Under the pieces are notes generated by a model. It was not told the origin of the DNA, did not search any database, and saw only the letters and a program-made list of their open reading frames with translations. From the NCBI RefSeq assembly GCF_020080835.1, contig NC_058162.1:15534122-15598121 (forward strand): a stretch of 64,000 nt of DNA, read 5' to 3'. The translations under genes were made by a program, and so were the position numbers. The first letter of the stretch is position 1. Every line of letters starts with the position of its first letter. Positions 22,703-32,715 of the stretch are shown here, piece after piece. This DNA is from Cotesia glomerata (taxonomy: Eukaryota > Arthropoda > Insecta > Hymenoptera > Braconidae).

Positions 22703-23685
22703 TTCGGGGTTGAGGAGAAACTGCTACCGGACACGTCTCCCCGAGCGGATGGGAGGATGCTCGCTGTCCTTGGATGACACAATCTCATAGTTGATGAGGT
22801 ACAGCGGGTATGAGCCAAGCAAAATAACCAAACAAAATAAGTGGACAAAACTCCCCTGTAATGGGTTGGTCACACTAACTGACCTAGCAAGACGATCGTT
22901 CTCTGCTGTGACCCACTGGGAGTGACCGGAACCTGTATCGTAGTTTCCGACGATGCAGGCCACGGCTGATGTGAGCTTGTTCTGCTGAGGTGTAAGTTGC
23001 AGCAGTGGATCAGGAGCCAGCCACTTCGGGCCTTGATCAGGAAGTACGCAGTGAGTGTTAGAGATCGAAATCTTCACCGCTCCGAGCGAGTCTAGTCCGT
23101 CCGTGTATACCGGGACTGGCTAAGTGTCGGCTAGGCCTCAGGGAACTGGGGTAGGAGTACTATCTCCGAGGGTACACCTGTTCCTAGTTATGGCAACCCA
23201 CTCCACTCCGTATGATGCGCTGGTAAATGAAAAAGTATGAGTAATTCACAGGAAACAAACAAGAGTGAAAACGGGCCTCATGCCCAGTAAGACGCACTGC
23301 TACTTAGTGCAAAGATGAAGAAGACAGATGCTCTGGTACATCTGGAGAAGCTAGTCAGTGGACTGCAGGACTTTCTCCAAACCAAGCAAAATGTCCACAA
23401 GGAGATCAAGGCGAAGTCGACGAACATCTGCAGTGCCCTGAGAAGGTTCAAGAAACTGGACAAAGAGTGGCAGGACATCCAACAGCAACACGGTAATGTC
23501 GTGATGAAGACGGGTGCGACAGCGGTTTAGGGGGATGAAAAATAGATGTTGGCCGATTCTCAGATACCGGATAAGCACAAAAAATTTGATCAAAATCGGT
23601 CAAGCCGTTTCGGAGGAGTATGGCAACAAAAACTGTGACACGAGAATTTTATATATTAGATATATATATATAATATATGATTCAT
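22699..23685 (+). mobile_element. Internally deleted R1-type LINE derivative
   Basis: A GC-richer leader of about 540 bp follows the (CA)n tract directly. It is followed by the start of an ORF1 (from 23237), and then almost at once by a LINE-like 3' end: AAAATCGGTCAAGCCG, GTGACACGAGAATTTTATAT and an AT tail. The rest of ORF1 and all of ORF2 are missing. This layout (5' leader, ORF1 N-terminus, 3' UTR) is what an internally deleted, non-autonomous LINE looks like. The 3' limit near 23650-23685 is approximate. Confidence 0.62.
23237..23530 (+). pseudogene. R1-type ORF1 N-terminal remnant
   Basis: A frame opens at ATG 23237, meets an in-frame TAA at 23288-23290, and resumes to a stop at 23528-23530. 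The longer piece (from 23315) has LEKLVSGLQDFLQTKQNVHKEIKAK, given here only as a description: a charged, amphipathic helix typical of a coiled coil. It then has ICSALRRFKKLDKEW. The full R1-clade ORF1 at 51584-53059 has a comparable N-terminal segment (LADFIKDKKNLHHEIRKLV) before its zinc knuckles. I infer that this is the equivalent segment of a related element, cut off before the knuckles. It would not bind RNA through knuckles, and its function as a protein is doubtful. Confidence 0.5.
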
Positions 23686-23735
23686 ATAAAATTATGTATG
23701 AATCATATAGAATTCTATATAATTTTTTTACCCCA
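23640..23735. repeat. AT-rich palindrome
   Basis: ATATATATAATATATGATTC is followed by ATATAAAATTATGTATGAAT and ATATAGAATTCTATATAA. The words ATGATTCATAT and ATGAATCATAT mirror each other. It lies directly after the LINE derivative tail. Confidence 0.5.
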
Positions 23736-23989
23736 GTGGGTATTTTGTGATCACCATAAAACATTCTCTTTTTCTATCTAAGAGTCTGTTACTCCAATGA
23801 TTAACAATCCTCTAATATATAGTCTTTTCCGGATGAAATAATAGGAACTTAAAAAAAAATTTAATTTCACAAAAATTATTAGTTTTGTCAAATTCAAAAA
23901 TTGTTAGACAGGCCCTCCAGCAATATATAGTTCCATATACTAAACAAATAATTCCATCAAAATTTAAGCTTTCAATTCTGATTTTACCT

Positions 23990-25764
23990 TGTAACGGGGT
24001 GGTTAGCCCTGTCCAATTGGTCACCCCTTTCCTCTTTGAAAAGGGCGCCACTGGGATTTTATTCTCGGTGTCCCAGAAACCGGGGAGCATGAGAAGGAAA
24101 GATCGGGTCGTGAGAAGTTGAGAAAGGCTGTAAAAGTAATGCTGAGAAACAATTATTTACAATTAACAATTCAATTATTTATTTAATATAAACAATTTAA
24201 TTCTAACAAAATTTCTTAAAATATTGCCCTTAAAATTAACTTATCAATCACTAAATTTGAGAACCTCTCACCTACGCAGGCACTTGCCAAAACTTACAAC
24301 TACATATCATTAAATTCTTTTAAACATAGATCATTACGCATCTATCTTCTTAATTTCTTAACTCAACATAGACCATTACGCATCTATCTTCTTAATTTCC
24401 TAATTCACTTTTAGACCATTACGCATCTATCTTCAATTTCTTAACTCAACATAGACCATTACGCATCTATCTTCAATTTCTTAACTCAACATAGACCATT
24501 ACGCATCTATCTTCAATTTCTAATTCAATCATAGACCATTACGCATCCATCTTTAATTTTCTAATTCAATCATAGACCATTACGCATCTAGATTCTTAAT
24601 TTCTTAATTTAATCATAGACCATTGCGCATCTAGATTCTTAATTTCTTAAACCCTCGTCCAACTGACGGAATAACAAACAACATATTTTACCCAATAAAA
24701 ACTTCTTAATTATTCAATTATCTGAACTAATTTCACATAAACAACCTCGTCTACCTAACGGAATACCATATAATACCATAATTACCTAACTTCCATATAA
24801 AATCGTCCACCGACGCTAACTTCATTCTATAGAGTTCTCTACTTTATTCATACATCTTAATTACCAATAAAACTGAATCTCAAAACTTCGCATATTCCAA
24901 AATTACCAAAATTACGCCTAACAATTACTTAACACAAAATTCCGACCTTCGATTTTAATTCTTAATCCTCCTTAAATAAATTCTAAGCGATATTTCTTAA
25001 TTAAATTCTGTCTCGAAAATTCCTAACTAAAATTAATTTATTATAGCCAACAGGCCTATAATAAATTACTAATAAATTCTTTACCAATAAATTAACAATT
25101 TATCCATTAAATATAAAAGTTCAGCGACAAAACTAACTACTTGACCTTGACAATAAAAACTAAAGTACGAATTCTTTAATATAAAAATGACCGCTTGAGA
25201 AATTAAATTTAATTATTTCAGCCTCTTAATTAAATCAATAATCAAATCTGATCTACAATAATCGAAAATACCTGGAGACTCAATTCTTGTTTTATTCAAC
25301 GACGACTGATACTCCGATACAACTTGGCGGGCTTAGCTGCTTGGCGTCTTGTCGTCTTGAACCAGGGTGCGGCAGGGTTGTCCAATTCCAAAAATGCCCT
25401 GATAACTTCCTCTGCAGTTGCTCTTTATTCTCGACGTCCAAATTTGCACTCTATTGACTTAAACTGATCTCAACAAGGTCACTGATTCACAAGGACAAAA
25501 GGCCACTGGCTTCCAGAAGGGAAAAAAGCCTCCATGTCCCTCCTGTCGGCTCTTTTATAACCCTCCAACTCCGGCTCTCGAACTTTCCTATTGTTATGCC
25601 CCACTTTATTTTACGGGGACTGTAGTGGGGACTTTCGATTAGCACGCCCGGTGACAAGTCGAAACTACTTGTCAAAAATCGAAAGGTAAGGGAAAGCCCT
25701 GACCTACCGTGCGTTAATTAAGTGGTCGATAATGACCCCGGGAAGTTCGATTTTCCCTGTTACA
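23990..25764. mobile_element. Probable solo LTR (TGTAACGGGG...CCCTGTTACA)
   Basis: The segment starts TGTAACGGGG and ends CCCTGTTACA, that is TG...CA with short inverted ends. It is flanked by ACCT at 23986-23989 and 25765-25768, a 4-bp duplication typical of Gypsy-type integration. It is 1775 bp long and has no long open frame. I read it as a solo long terminal repeat left by recombination. The segment at 60986-62289 has the same design. A terminal-repeat DNA element remains possible. Confidence 0.6.
24323..24655. repeat. Minisatellite, 8 units of ~40 bp
   Basis: About eight units of CATAGACCATTACGCATCTA followed by TCTTCAATTTCTTAACTCAA or a close variant lie head to tail inside the probable solo LTR. 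The first five are most alike and the last three are more diverged (ATCTAGATTC). Confidence 0.85.
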
Positions 25765-26035
25765 ACCTCGATTATTTTTTTAATTTCAAAGAAATTATAA
25801 ATTCTAAAGCAACGAAGTACCTTAACAATATATCGTAGAATCATTTTTGCGATTTCATGTATACATAGATAATTTTATAAATCTACATATAGATACCATT
25901 AGTATATATAAATATTGACAGTTAATAATTAATAAATTAGATAAAAAATTTTGTTCACTACGAATCGATCATGTATACGATTTGCATTACTTGTAGTTAT
26001 AATAAACTTTGTTCTCCAAGTAAATCTCTTAGGTA
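25765..26035. other. AT-rich flank, nothing recognised
   Basis: AT-rich sequence between the solo LTR and the tRNA-like piece; no frames, no repeats noted. Confidence 0.5.
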
Positions 26036-26096
26036 CACGGGTAGTGAATTAGTTTTTCAAGCGGTAGGTTCACGGTTCGATTCCCACTCGCGCCGA
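26036..26096 (+). repeat. tRNA-like 3' half
   Basis: GGTTCGATTCCCACTCGCGCC has a good polymerase III B box (26074-26084) and a T-arm-like surrounding, followed by a T run. The 5' half is not convincing as a tRNA. Probably a SINE fragment. Confidence 0.35.
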
Positions 26097-26109
26097 TTTT
26101 TTTTTTCCT

Positions 26110-26180
26110 ATGGAAATAATTATATATAATTATACCTAATTATAGATAATTTTACCTAATTATAGATAATTTTACCTAAT
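26110..26180. repeat. Short tandem repeat, ~22-bp AT-rich unit
   Basis: The phrase ACCTAATTATAGATAATTTT is repeated about three times, followed by a related AATTATATAGG. Confidence 0.65.
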
Positions 26181-26221
26181 TATATAGGGCCATTTTCCAT
26201 TTATAATATCTAATATAATGA

Positions 26222-26350
26222 TATATAATTTTTTTTACCGGGGCGGTTACATAGTCTGATATACTTATATCAAGGCATATATAGTCTGATATGGTCAATT
26301 TCCATATCATGCCTGATATGGACGGTTTATATTAGGCCTGATATAGTCTG
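26222..26350. repeat. CTGATATGG word cluster
   Basis: AGTCTGATAT, GCCTGATATGG and the mirrored CCATATCATG recur about seven times in 130 bp, in both orientations. Confidence 0.55.
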
Positions 26351-26351
26351 A

Positions 26352-26735
26352 TCAGAAAATTTTTCCACGGGTTATAAGGATCTCATGAATGAGCATACAA
26401 AAATTATAAATCATCCTTTGTTTTATAGTCATGCATCCTAATCTCTCTAACATTTTATTTATACTAAAATACTCATAAACACACAGAATTAGCCTCATGG
26501 CTCGATTTTGGACTTTTTGCATTTTATCAATTACATTTTGTTTATAATTTAACATAACACTACTACAGTTATCCGGATGTGGTGCATTTACCGACTTATA
26601 TATTACACTTTTAGCATAACAGCTTATTAAATTATCTAATTTATATATAATATTAAATTTTTTTTCTACTTTGTTAATTGTAACAACAGCATTTTCTTTA
26701 AAATTCAACTTGTTATCAATTATTCCCGGGAAAAA
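26352..26735 (-). pseudogene. LINE reverse transcriptase C-terminal fragment
   Basis: The reading resembles the part of a LINE ORF2 downstream of the YADD site. It shows IIDNKLNFKENA, a helical stretch with YKLDNLISCYAKSVIYKS, PHPDNCSS (equivalent to the PHFDYCS motif), MQKVQNRAMRLIL and MLERLGCMTIKQRMIYN. It lacks the catalytic RT and cannot act alone. It could come from the same family as the broken LINE at 44640-45255 and 56030-56600, whose missing 3' part it would match in position. Word clusters bound it on both sides. The start of the open frame beyond 26735 belongs to the adjoining TGATCA cluster. Confidence 0.75.
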
Positions 26736-26930
26736 ATCATCATGCATGAACATGTATGATCAGGTGTTAATTTTATGCATGATCATGCATGTATATTTGC
26801 CAGGCAAGAGCTTGTATGATCATTCATGATCATATGTGATGAAGTATGATCAAGCTTTTACATGCCTGGAAAATATTCATAAGTAATCATACATGACCAA
26901 GCATAACCAAGCATTTTTATCGCGATAAAA
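26736..26930. repeat. TGATCATG word cluster, copy 1
   Basis: CATGATCATGCATG, GTATGATCATTC, TATGATCAAGC and similar quasi-palindromic words recur about every 15-25 bp. The same vocabulary is found at 43880-44265. Confidence 0.6.
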
Positions 26931-27034
26931 AAATTTTAGTTGACAAAAAAATTTTTTCTGTTCATCATGGTTTTAGTCTCTCACTATGTAGTAGCAATCG
27001 ATTATTTCTTTCACTAAAAAATACCATTTGACAT

Positions 27035-27112
27035 CTGGTCCTTGAAGAGACTCGAACCCGGGACGCTTGAGTCATGAAGCATGAACGATAACCACTACGC
27101 TGATCTGCCACA
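27035..27112 (-). repeat. tRNA-like sequence (SINE head or pseudo-tRNA)
   Basis: On the minus strand an A box (AGCGTAGTGG, 27093-27102) and a B box (GGGTTCGAGTC, 27050-27060) are spaced as in a tRNA. A stem ATGCTT/AAGCGT closes an 8-nt loop in the anticodon position. The acceptor arm does not pair, so it is not a functional tRNA gene. Confidence 0.5.
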
Positions 27113-27662
27113 GTACTTAAAAAGATTTTTTCTACATATTTTATTTTTTGTTCGTCGTTACAGTGATTGTGTCTTGAGTACAATATTAGTAATGATTTAG
27201 TTTTAAATAAATTCTATTCAATCTACATGTTTTTTAAAAAAATATATTTTTCACGAGAAAAAGTAAAGTCGAAAGTATTTATAAATTAATTTTGTACATT
27301 TTTGTTAGTATTAATCTTTTTATATAGCATCTCTAACTGACTTTCCAGGACCCTGAAGTTTTCAAGATTTGTTTTTTTATATTTTCATAAATAAATTTTT
27401 TTAATAAGAAAAAATTTCTTCTTTCAATAAGTAAAGTTAATCAAATAATAACTTTTTAATTTAAAGCAATGAAAAAAAAAAAAAAAACATTCTCGACAAA
27501 AAAAAATTGAATGAAAAATCAAAATATGCTGAATCTCTACAACAAATAATGTTACAAAGTTTGTATCTTTTTTAATTTTTTAAAAACAATAAAAACTTAA
27601 AAATAAAATTTTTTTTCTTTTAATTTAAAAAAATTCCTAATTCTGGAAACAAAAAAAATCTC
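27113..27662. other. AT-rich stretch, nothing recognised
   Basis: Low-complexity A/T sequence before the DNA transposon at 27667. I see no frame or repeat worth naming. Confidence 0.5.
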
Positions 27663-27666
27663 TTAT

Positions 27667-30600
27667 GAGTCATTCCATCTAAAATTGTCTAATCAGCAAA
27701 GTCGACTCATTTTAGATTTTGGTGTAACTTTGAGAAACTCTTCTCTAGGGTCCCAAAGAACAAAATTTACACAAGTTTGATTTTTACAAGCGCTTGTTTT
27801 CGCCTATTTAAATAAAGACTTTTAAAAATCGATATTTTTAAGGCTTATTAACTTTTACTGTGAAATTTTTCTGTTTGAAGCTATCTGCATGATCAAGATG
27901 GAATTTACAGTGGGAAAGATAGTAGTTTAAGGGTAAATGAAGATAATTGGCTCGGACGAGTCCTTTAAATATAAGCAGCGTGCTGAAAATGAGTGTTTTT
28001 TAGTCATTTTTCGTGAATTTCAATCAACTCTAGCGTCTTAACTGTCGAGAATTAAAAACTCGTGCTCCGCGGGAATTAAGTATATATATCATAGACAAAA
28101 TTCAGCCACAAGTTAACTTGAGCTGCCCACTCTTCATAGAAGAAAACTTTGCTCGAAGTTTTGAAATTAAAAAAAATTCCAATTTTCAGGTTATGAAACG
28201 AGCTTGTTGACTGCGCGATAAAAATCTGATACTCACAGAATCTATTGTTCTTACCTTCAACTTTAAAGGACTACATCACTTGTTTTGTTATTTTCATTTT
28301 TAGTGCATGTGCGAGCCGTTTTTACAGCAAAAATCTGGACGTTTTTACAAATGGATTAAAATTACTTACCATCAGAAACAACTATAAATATCTAAAATTT
28401 TTCTAGTCTCAATAAAGTTATGGATATTTGGGGTGTAAAATTGTCTTTAGAAGTAATTATTATCGAAAATGACAGTAACTGTGAACAATTTTTCAACTAG
28501 AACATTATTTTTTATTCAACCGTTTACGGTTTGGTTTTACAATATTAACAATATCAAAATTATCGGAAGCTGAATACTTCCGCGCTTGTAATTGATTTTG
28601 AGAAATTGGTATAAAGCTATGATATGATCTCGTATTTTTTATTGTATTTATATTTATAAATCTTTCAGATAAAAATGTCTTAGCAGCTTCTACATCCTGG
28701 CTTGATACAAAAAAAAATTTTATACCAGAAATTTGATTAGAACAAAAGTCGTGCATTGCGATTGGAGTTAAAATATGGTCATCGGTAGATCGTTGCAAGC
28801 TTGCTCTTCTTACGGTCCTTTTGATCGTACCACCTGCTCCATCGCATGGACTTTTACCATGAGAAGTGGCAAAGAAATGCCACTCTGCTTTTAATTCAAA
28901 ATCCGCTTCATGACGACATATATTTATAAAATTTTTTTTATTTTTGTATTGAGCGGCTGCTCCATCACTGAAGTAATAAATTTTTTTAAACTCCGGATAA
29001 CTGTTTTTAATGTAATCGAGAAAAATTTTTTGAAATGCAAAAAACGATACTGTATTGTGAGTAAGATAATCAATAATCACACATAAAGTTTTTGTCTTAA
29101 GTAAACCGTCTTCTTTAAAATAAATTACAAAGGGATGTAGAGTAGCTTGATTATTTGTCCAATGAAACGATTGTACTTCATCTTGTACCATGAATGCATA
29201 ATTTTCTGAGAAATCAACTAATGCTATACACTCTGAATTGTCTTTTAAATTTTCTTTCAGGTATCTCAAATACTCGAATTGTTTTTTCGAAATAAAATGA
29301 TGAGGTTTTAAAGTTGTCAATTGTATTTTCAAATCATCTCTAAATTCATCGACATTCTTAACTACAGTTAATAAATTGCAGCGATCAGTAGAAACCCATT
29401 GCTTAAAATTAATTTCAGATGACAATTCACATTCATTACATATATCGGAATCAATAACATCAGTGCCTGGACATTCTTTACAGCTATATAACATACATTG
29501 TTCACTGCTATCATTACAAACTATCTTTTTCAGTAATTCTTTATAGGTAAGTTTAGTTTTACACGCCATTAACATTAACTTCATATTTTGATGGATCAAA
29601 CAAACACATACTGAATGTGTACCACTAGCCCCAGCCAAAACACAGTTCTTCGGTCGAAGTGAAGCAAACGACGAGAATCCTATGGCTAAGTTTGGATGAA
29701 TTTGCTTGAATTTTTCATAGGCTTCTTTCAAATTAAATAAGATTAAACGTTTTTGTTCTTTAGACTTTCCGTTATTCTTATCGCGTACAGTTACACAATC
29801 TCTTTGACCTGGCATCAATCTACTAATATCATCATCTTCGAAAAATTTTATAACAGCTTCAACAATTTTTGTTTTCAACTGACGTCCACTTTCTTTTTGG
29901 AGCCTTCGCTAATACTCCATATTGTGCCCTCAGTGTTTTAGCTTTTTTTACAAGATATTCACTACATTCAAATTCTGACTGTATTTTAGAAATTGTCCAC
30001 TTTTTCGGTAATAAACTTAAAATTTCATATTTCTCGTCAAACGTTGTAGATGCTTTAAATTTCATTTTCAATTCATCGATTAACTCTAAATAGTCTGCAT
30101 TATAACAAATATGATCATTGTCTTTTTTATTATTTTCATGTTCCACAACATCAAAAGTAGCTTCTAATTTTTCGTATTTTACTTGATATTTGATTTACTT
30201 TTTCATCAATTTTTCGTTTTCTTTTGATATACTTAATTTTTGGATAGGTGGGATTGGTGACTCTTCTACGATTGAACAAATTTTATTAAGTGAATCTAAA
30301 ACTTCGTACTTAGGATCAAAAGATACCCCAAGATCATCAAAATTTCGCGATAATGTATCGGTAATATCATCATAATTTTCATTTGTTTCGGTTTTCGTAA
30401 ATTTTCCATACAACGTGAACAAAGTGCTCGGCCTGGTATAAGGTTAAGATTCTCATTTGCTTCACAAAACTCTACAGTTATTTCCCGCAAGGACTTAAGA
30501 ATAGGTTTTTTATGAGCACTTGATGGATCACAACATTTTTTTCCAAACAAAGAAAAATAATAAGTCACATATTTTTCATAATGATAGGTACAGATATCTG

Positions 30601-32065
30601 TGAAAGATACTGCCTGAATTCGTTTAGTTAATAAGTATTTCTCATGTTCATTCAGATTATTTTGATCGATCAACTCTGATGATCGTGAAAACGTTAATTT
30701 ATGGCAATCTTCTTTCAACAATAAACCAATCGAACACTCCATTACTTTTTTTAAGAATTGAGAAATCACAATACACATCAACTTACTAAAACAACCGAAC
30801 TGAACAAAAGAACGCTCTCTGAAACAATGACAATTGAGCTTTTATAGACAAAGAGTTAAAGTTCTTCAAAAATCCGCCACGGCCAAATGTCGCTGCTCTC
30901 CCGCTTAATTACTACCATGCAACCTAACTTGGTCGGGGAAAGCACGCGACAAGCGAAGAGTGAGTGAAACAATAGCGTTAAGCTGATGCGTGAAATTTGA
31001 CACCGATAATCTAAGAAGTTTGTTTACTTTTCCATTTTGCTTACTTTTCCAATCGGCGGCATCGAATCACAAAAAAATATATAAATTGGAAAGTGACAGA
31101 GATTAAGTTATTAGTAATTTAATTGATACTTATGAACTCGAATTTACTTCTCGAGTATACTTATATTGTTAATAATTAATAATATTTCTAATTTTTCGTT
31201 TGAATTTACGTCTATTCTCACTTACTTTTCAATGCAATGCAGTCAAATATTGAAAATAAGCTTATCTCTATACGCATGCATGAAAATATATAAAAATTCT
31301 GTTGTGAAGACAGAATTTTTATAGACAAAAAATTGAGATAAAAACTACCAGTTATTTAAAAAAAAAAAAAATTGAGTTGATTTTTGCTATAAAAAAAACG
31401 GCTCGCACATGCACTAAAAATGAAAATGACAAAACAAATGATGTAGTCGTTTAAAGTTGGAGGTAAGAACAATAGATTCTGTGAGTATCAGATTTTTATC
31501 GCGCAGTCAAGCTCGTTTCATAACCTGAAAATTGGAATTTTTTTTAATTTCAAAACTTCGAGCAAAGTTTTCTTCTATGAAGAGTGGGCAGCTCAAGTCA
31601 ACTTGTGGCTGAATTTTGTCTATGATATATATATATATATATACTTAATTCCCGCGGAGCATGAGTTTTTAATTATCAACAGTTAAGACGCTAGAGTTGA
31701 TTGAAATTCACGAAAAATGACTAAAAAACACTCATTTTCAGCACGCTGCTTATATTTAAAGGACTCGTCCGAGCCAATTATCTTCATTTTTCCTTAAACT
31801 ACTATCTTTCCCACTGTGAATTCCATCTTGATCATGCAGATAGCTTCAAACAGAAAAATTTCACAGTAAAAGTTAATAAGCCTTAAAAATATCGATTTTA
31901 AAAGTCTTTATTTAAATAGGCGAATACACGCGCTTGTAAAAATCAAACTCGTGTAAATTTTGTTCTTTGGGACCCTAGAGAAGAGTTTCTCAAAAGTACA
32001 CCAAAATCTAAAATGAGACGGCAACAATTTTTTTTTTTTTGAGACGATTTCATATGGAATGACTC
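27667..32065 (-). mobile_element. DNA transposon with ~680-bp terminal inverted repeats
   Basis: Left arm about 27667-28345 and right arm about 31379-32065 are reverse complements with scattered differences. The outermost bases are GAGTCATTCCAT, and the element is flanked by TTAT on both sides (27663-27666 and 32066-32069), a likely 4-bp target duplication. The interior carries a broken transposase-like gene on the minus strand. A short related terminus (GGGTCATTCCATGTCAA) lies at 56606. The superfamily is not settled: the termini recall Kolobok-like elements, but the flank is TTAT, not TTAA. Confidence 0.82.
28505..30781 (-). pseudogene. DDE-like transposase of unassigned family
   Basis: This is the only gene between the long inverted repeats, so it is the natural transposase candidate. 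From the N-terminus it shows a cysteine-rich part (CCDPSSAHKK, ALCSRC), then a helix-turn-helix-like KWTISKIQSEFECSEYLVKK. Next come SRLMPGQRDCV, RPKNCVLAGASGTHSVCVC, cysteines spaced like a zinc site (CKECPGTD..ICNEC) and DFSENYAFMVQDE. These are followed by YYFSDGAAAQYKNKKNF and FFATSHGKSPCDGAGGTIKR. The acidic residues in DFSEN, FSDG and CDGAGG are reasonable catalytic candidates. I have seen this protein pattern as unnamed metazoan proteins but cannot name the superfamily. Frameshifts lie near 30420 and 29890 and an in-frame stop at 30192-30194, so the copy is dead. The longest intact piece is 28505-29878 (457 residues). Confidence 0.7.
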
Positions 32066-32240
32066 TTATTAGAAGTTTCAGGATTTTATAAGATTAGTTA
32101 GCAGTCTTGCACTGACACTCGTAGGTGAAGGAAGTGCCTAACGTCTGACGAGTGCAAAGTATAGATACCTTAGCGTATACCATAGTGTATACCACAAATT
32201 CTGTTAGTTAGTGTAAAAAATACAAAAAATAGTGAATTAA

Positions 32241-32642
32241 GGTAGTTGTAGCGTGATAGGCATTTCAACAGAAAATTATGAAATTTTTTTTATTGAAAGA
32301 TAAATATATTAATAATTCACTACCAAAATTTCAGATCAATTGACCGCACCGTTTTTGAGTAATTAATTTCCGAAATTGTATCTTTTACACGTAGAGGTAT
32401 AGAGAGATGGTAAAGTTAGTATGAAATCTTCCATACCACTCGAGTGATGCAAATAATTTCATACTAACTTTATCATCTCTCTATACCGCTACGTGTAAAA
32501 GATGCAATTTCAAAAATTAATTATTCAAAAACGGTGCGGTCAATTGATCTGAAATTTTGGTAGTGAATTATTAATATATTTATCTTTCAATAAAAAAAAT
32601 TTCATAATTTTCTGTTGAAATGCCTATCACGCTACAACTACC
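32241..32642. mobile_element. TTAA-flanked foldback MITE in the LINE leader
   Basis: The ends read GGTAGTTGTAGCGTGATAGG and its reverse complement, and both sides carry TTAA (32237-32240 and 32643-32646). The arms pair nearly perfectly for about 190 bp around a short spacer at about 32430-32455. TTAA is the duplication used by piggyBac and Kolobok elements. It has no coding capacity. Confidence 0.88.
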
Positions 32643-32715
32643 TTAAGTGAAAACTAGTTAACTAATATCTCTCTGAAGAACCCTCCTGGATACAGGAAGT
32701 TCCAAAAAAGTCAAC

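Noticed and set aside
22568..22848. Open frames across the (CA)n tract on both strands
   Set aside because: They are poly-Thr-His and poly-Val-Cys translations of a microsatellite, not proteins. The same applies to 47187-47411 and 57516-57758.
23885..24121. 78-residue plus-strand frame and its minus-strand partner at 23812-24090
   Set aside because: They cross the left boundary of the solo LTR and have no recognisable domain.
24323..24655. CRISPR-like array
   Set aside because: Units of ~40 bp are contiguous and similar along their whole length with no unique spacers; it is a minisatellite in a eukaryotic LTR.
25487..25675. 62-residue minus-strand frame
   Set aside because: Lies within the probable solo LTR, no motif, likely chance.
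30800..31370. Promoter of the transposase gene
   Set aside because: The region lies upstream of the first codon, but no convincing TATA or initiator combination stands out in the AT-rich background.
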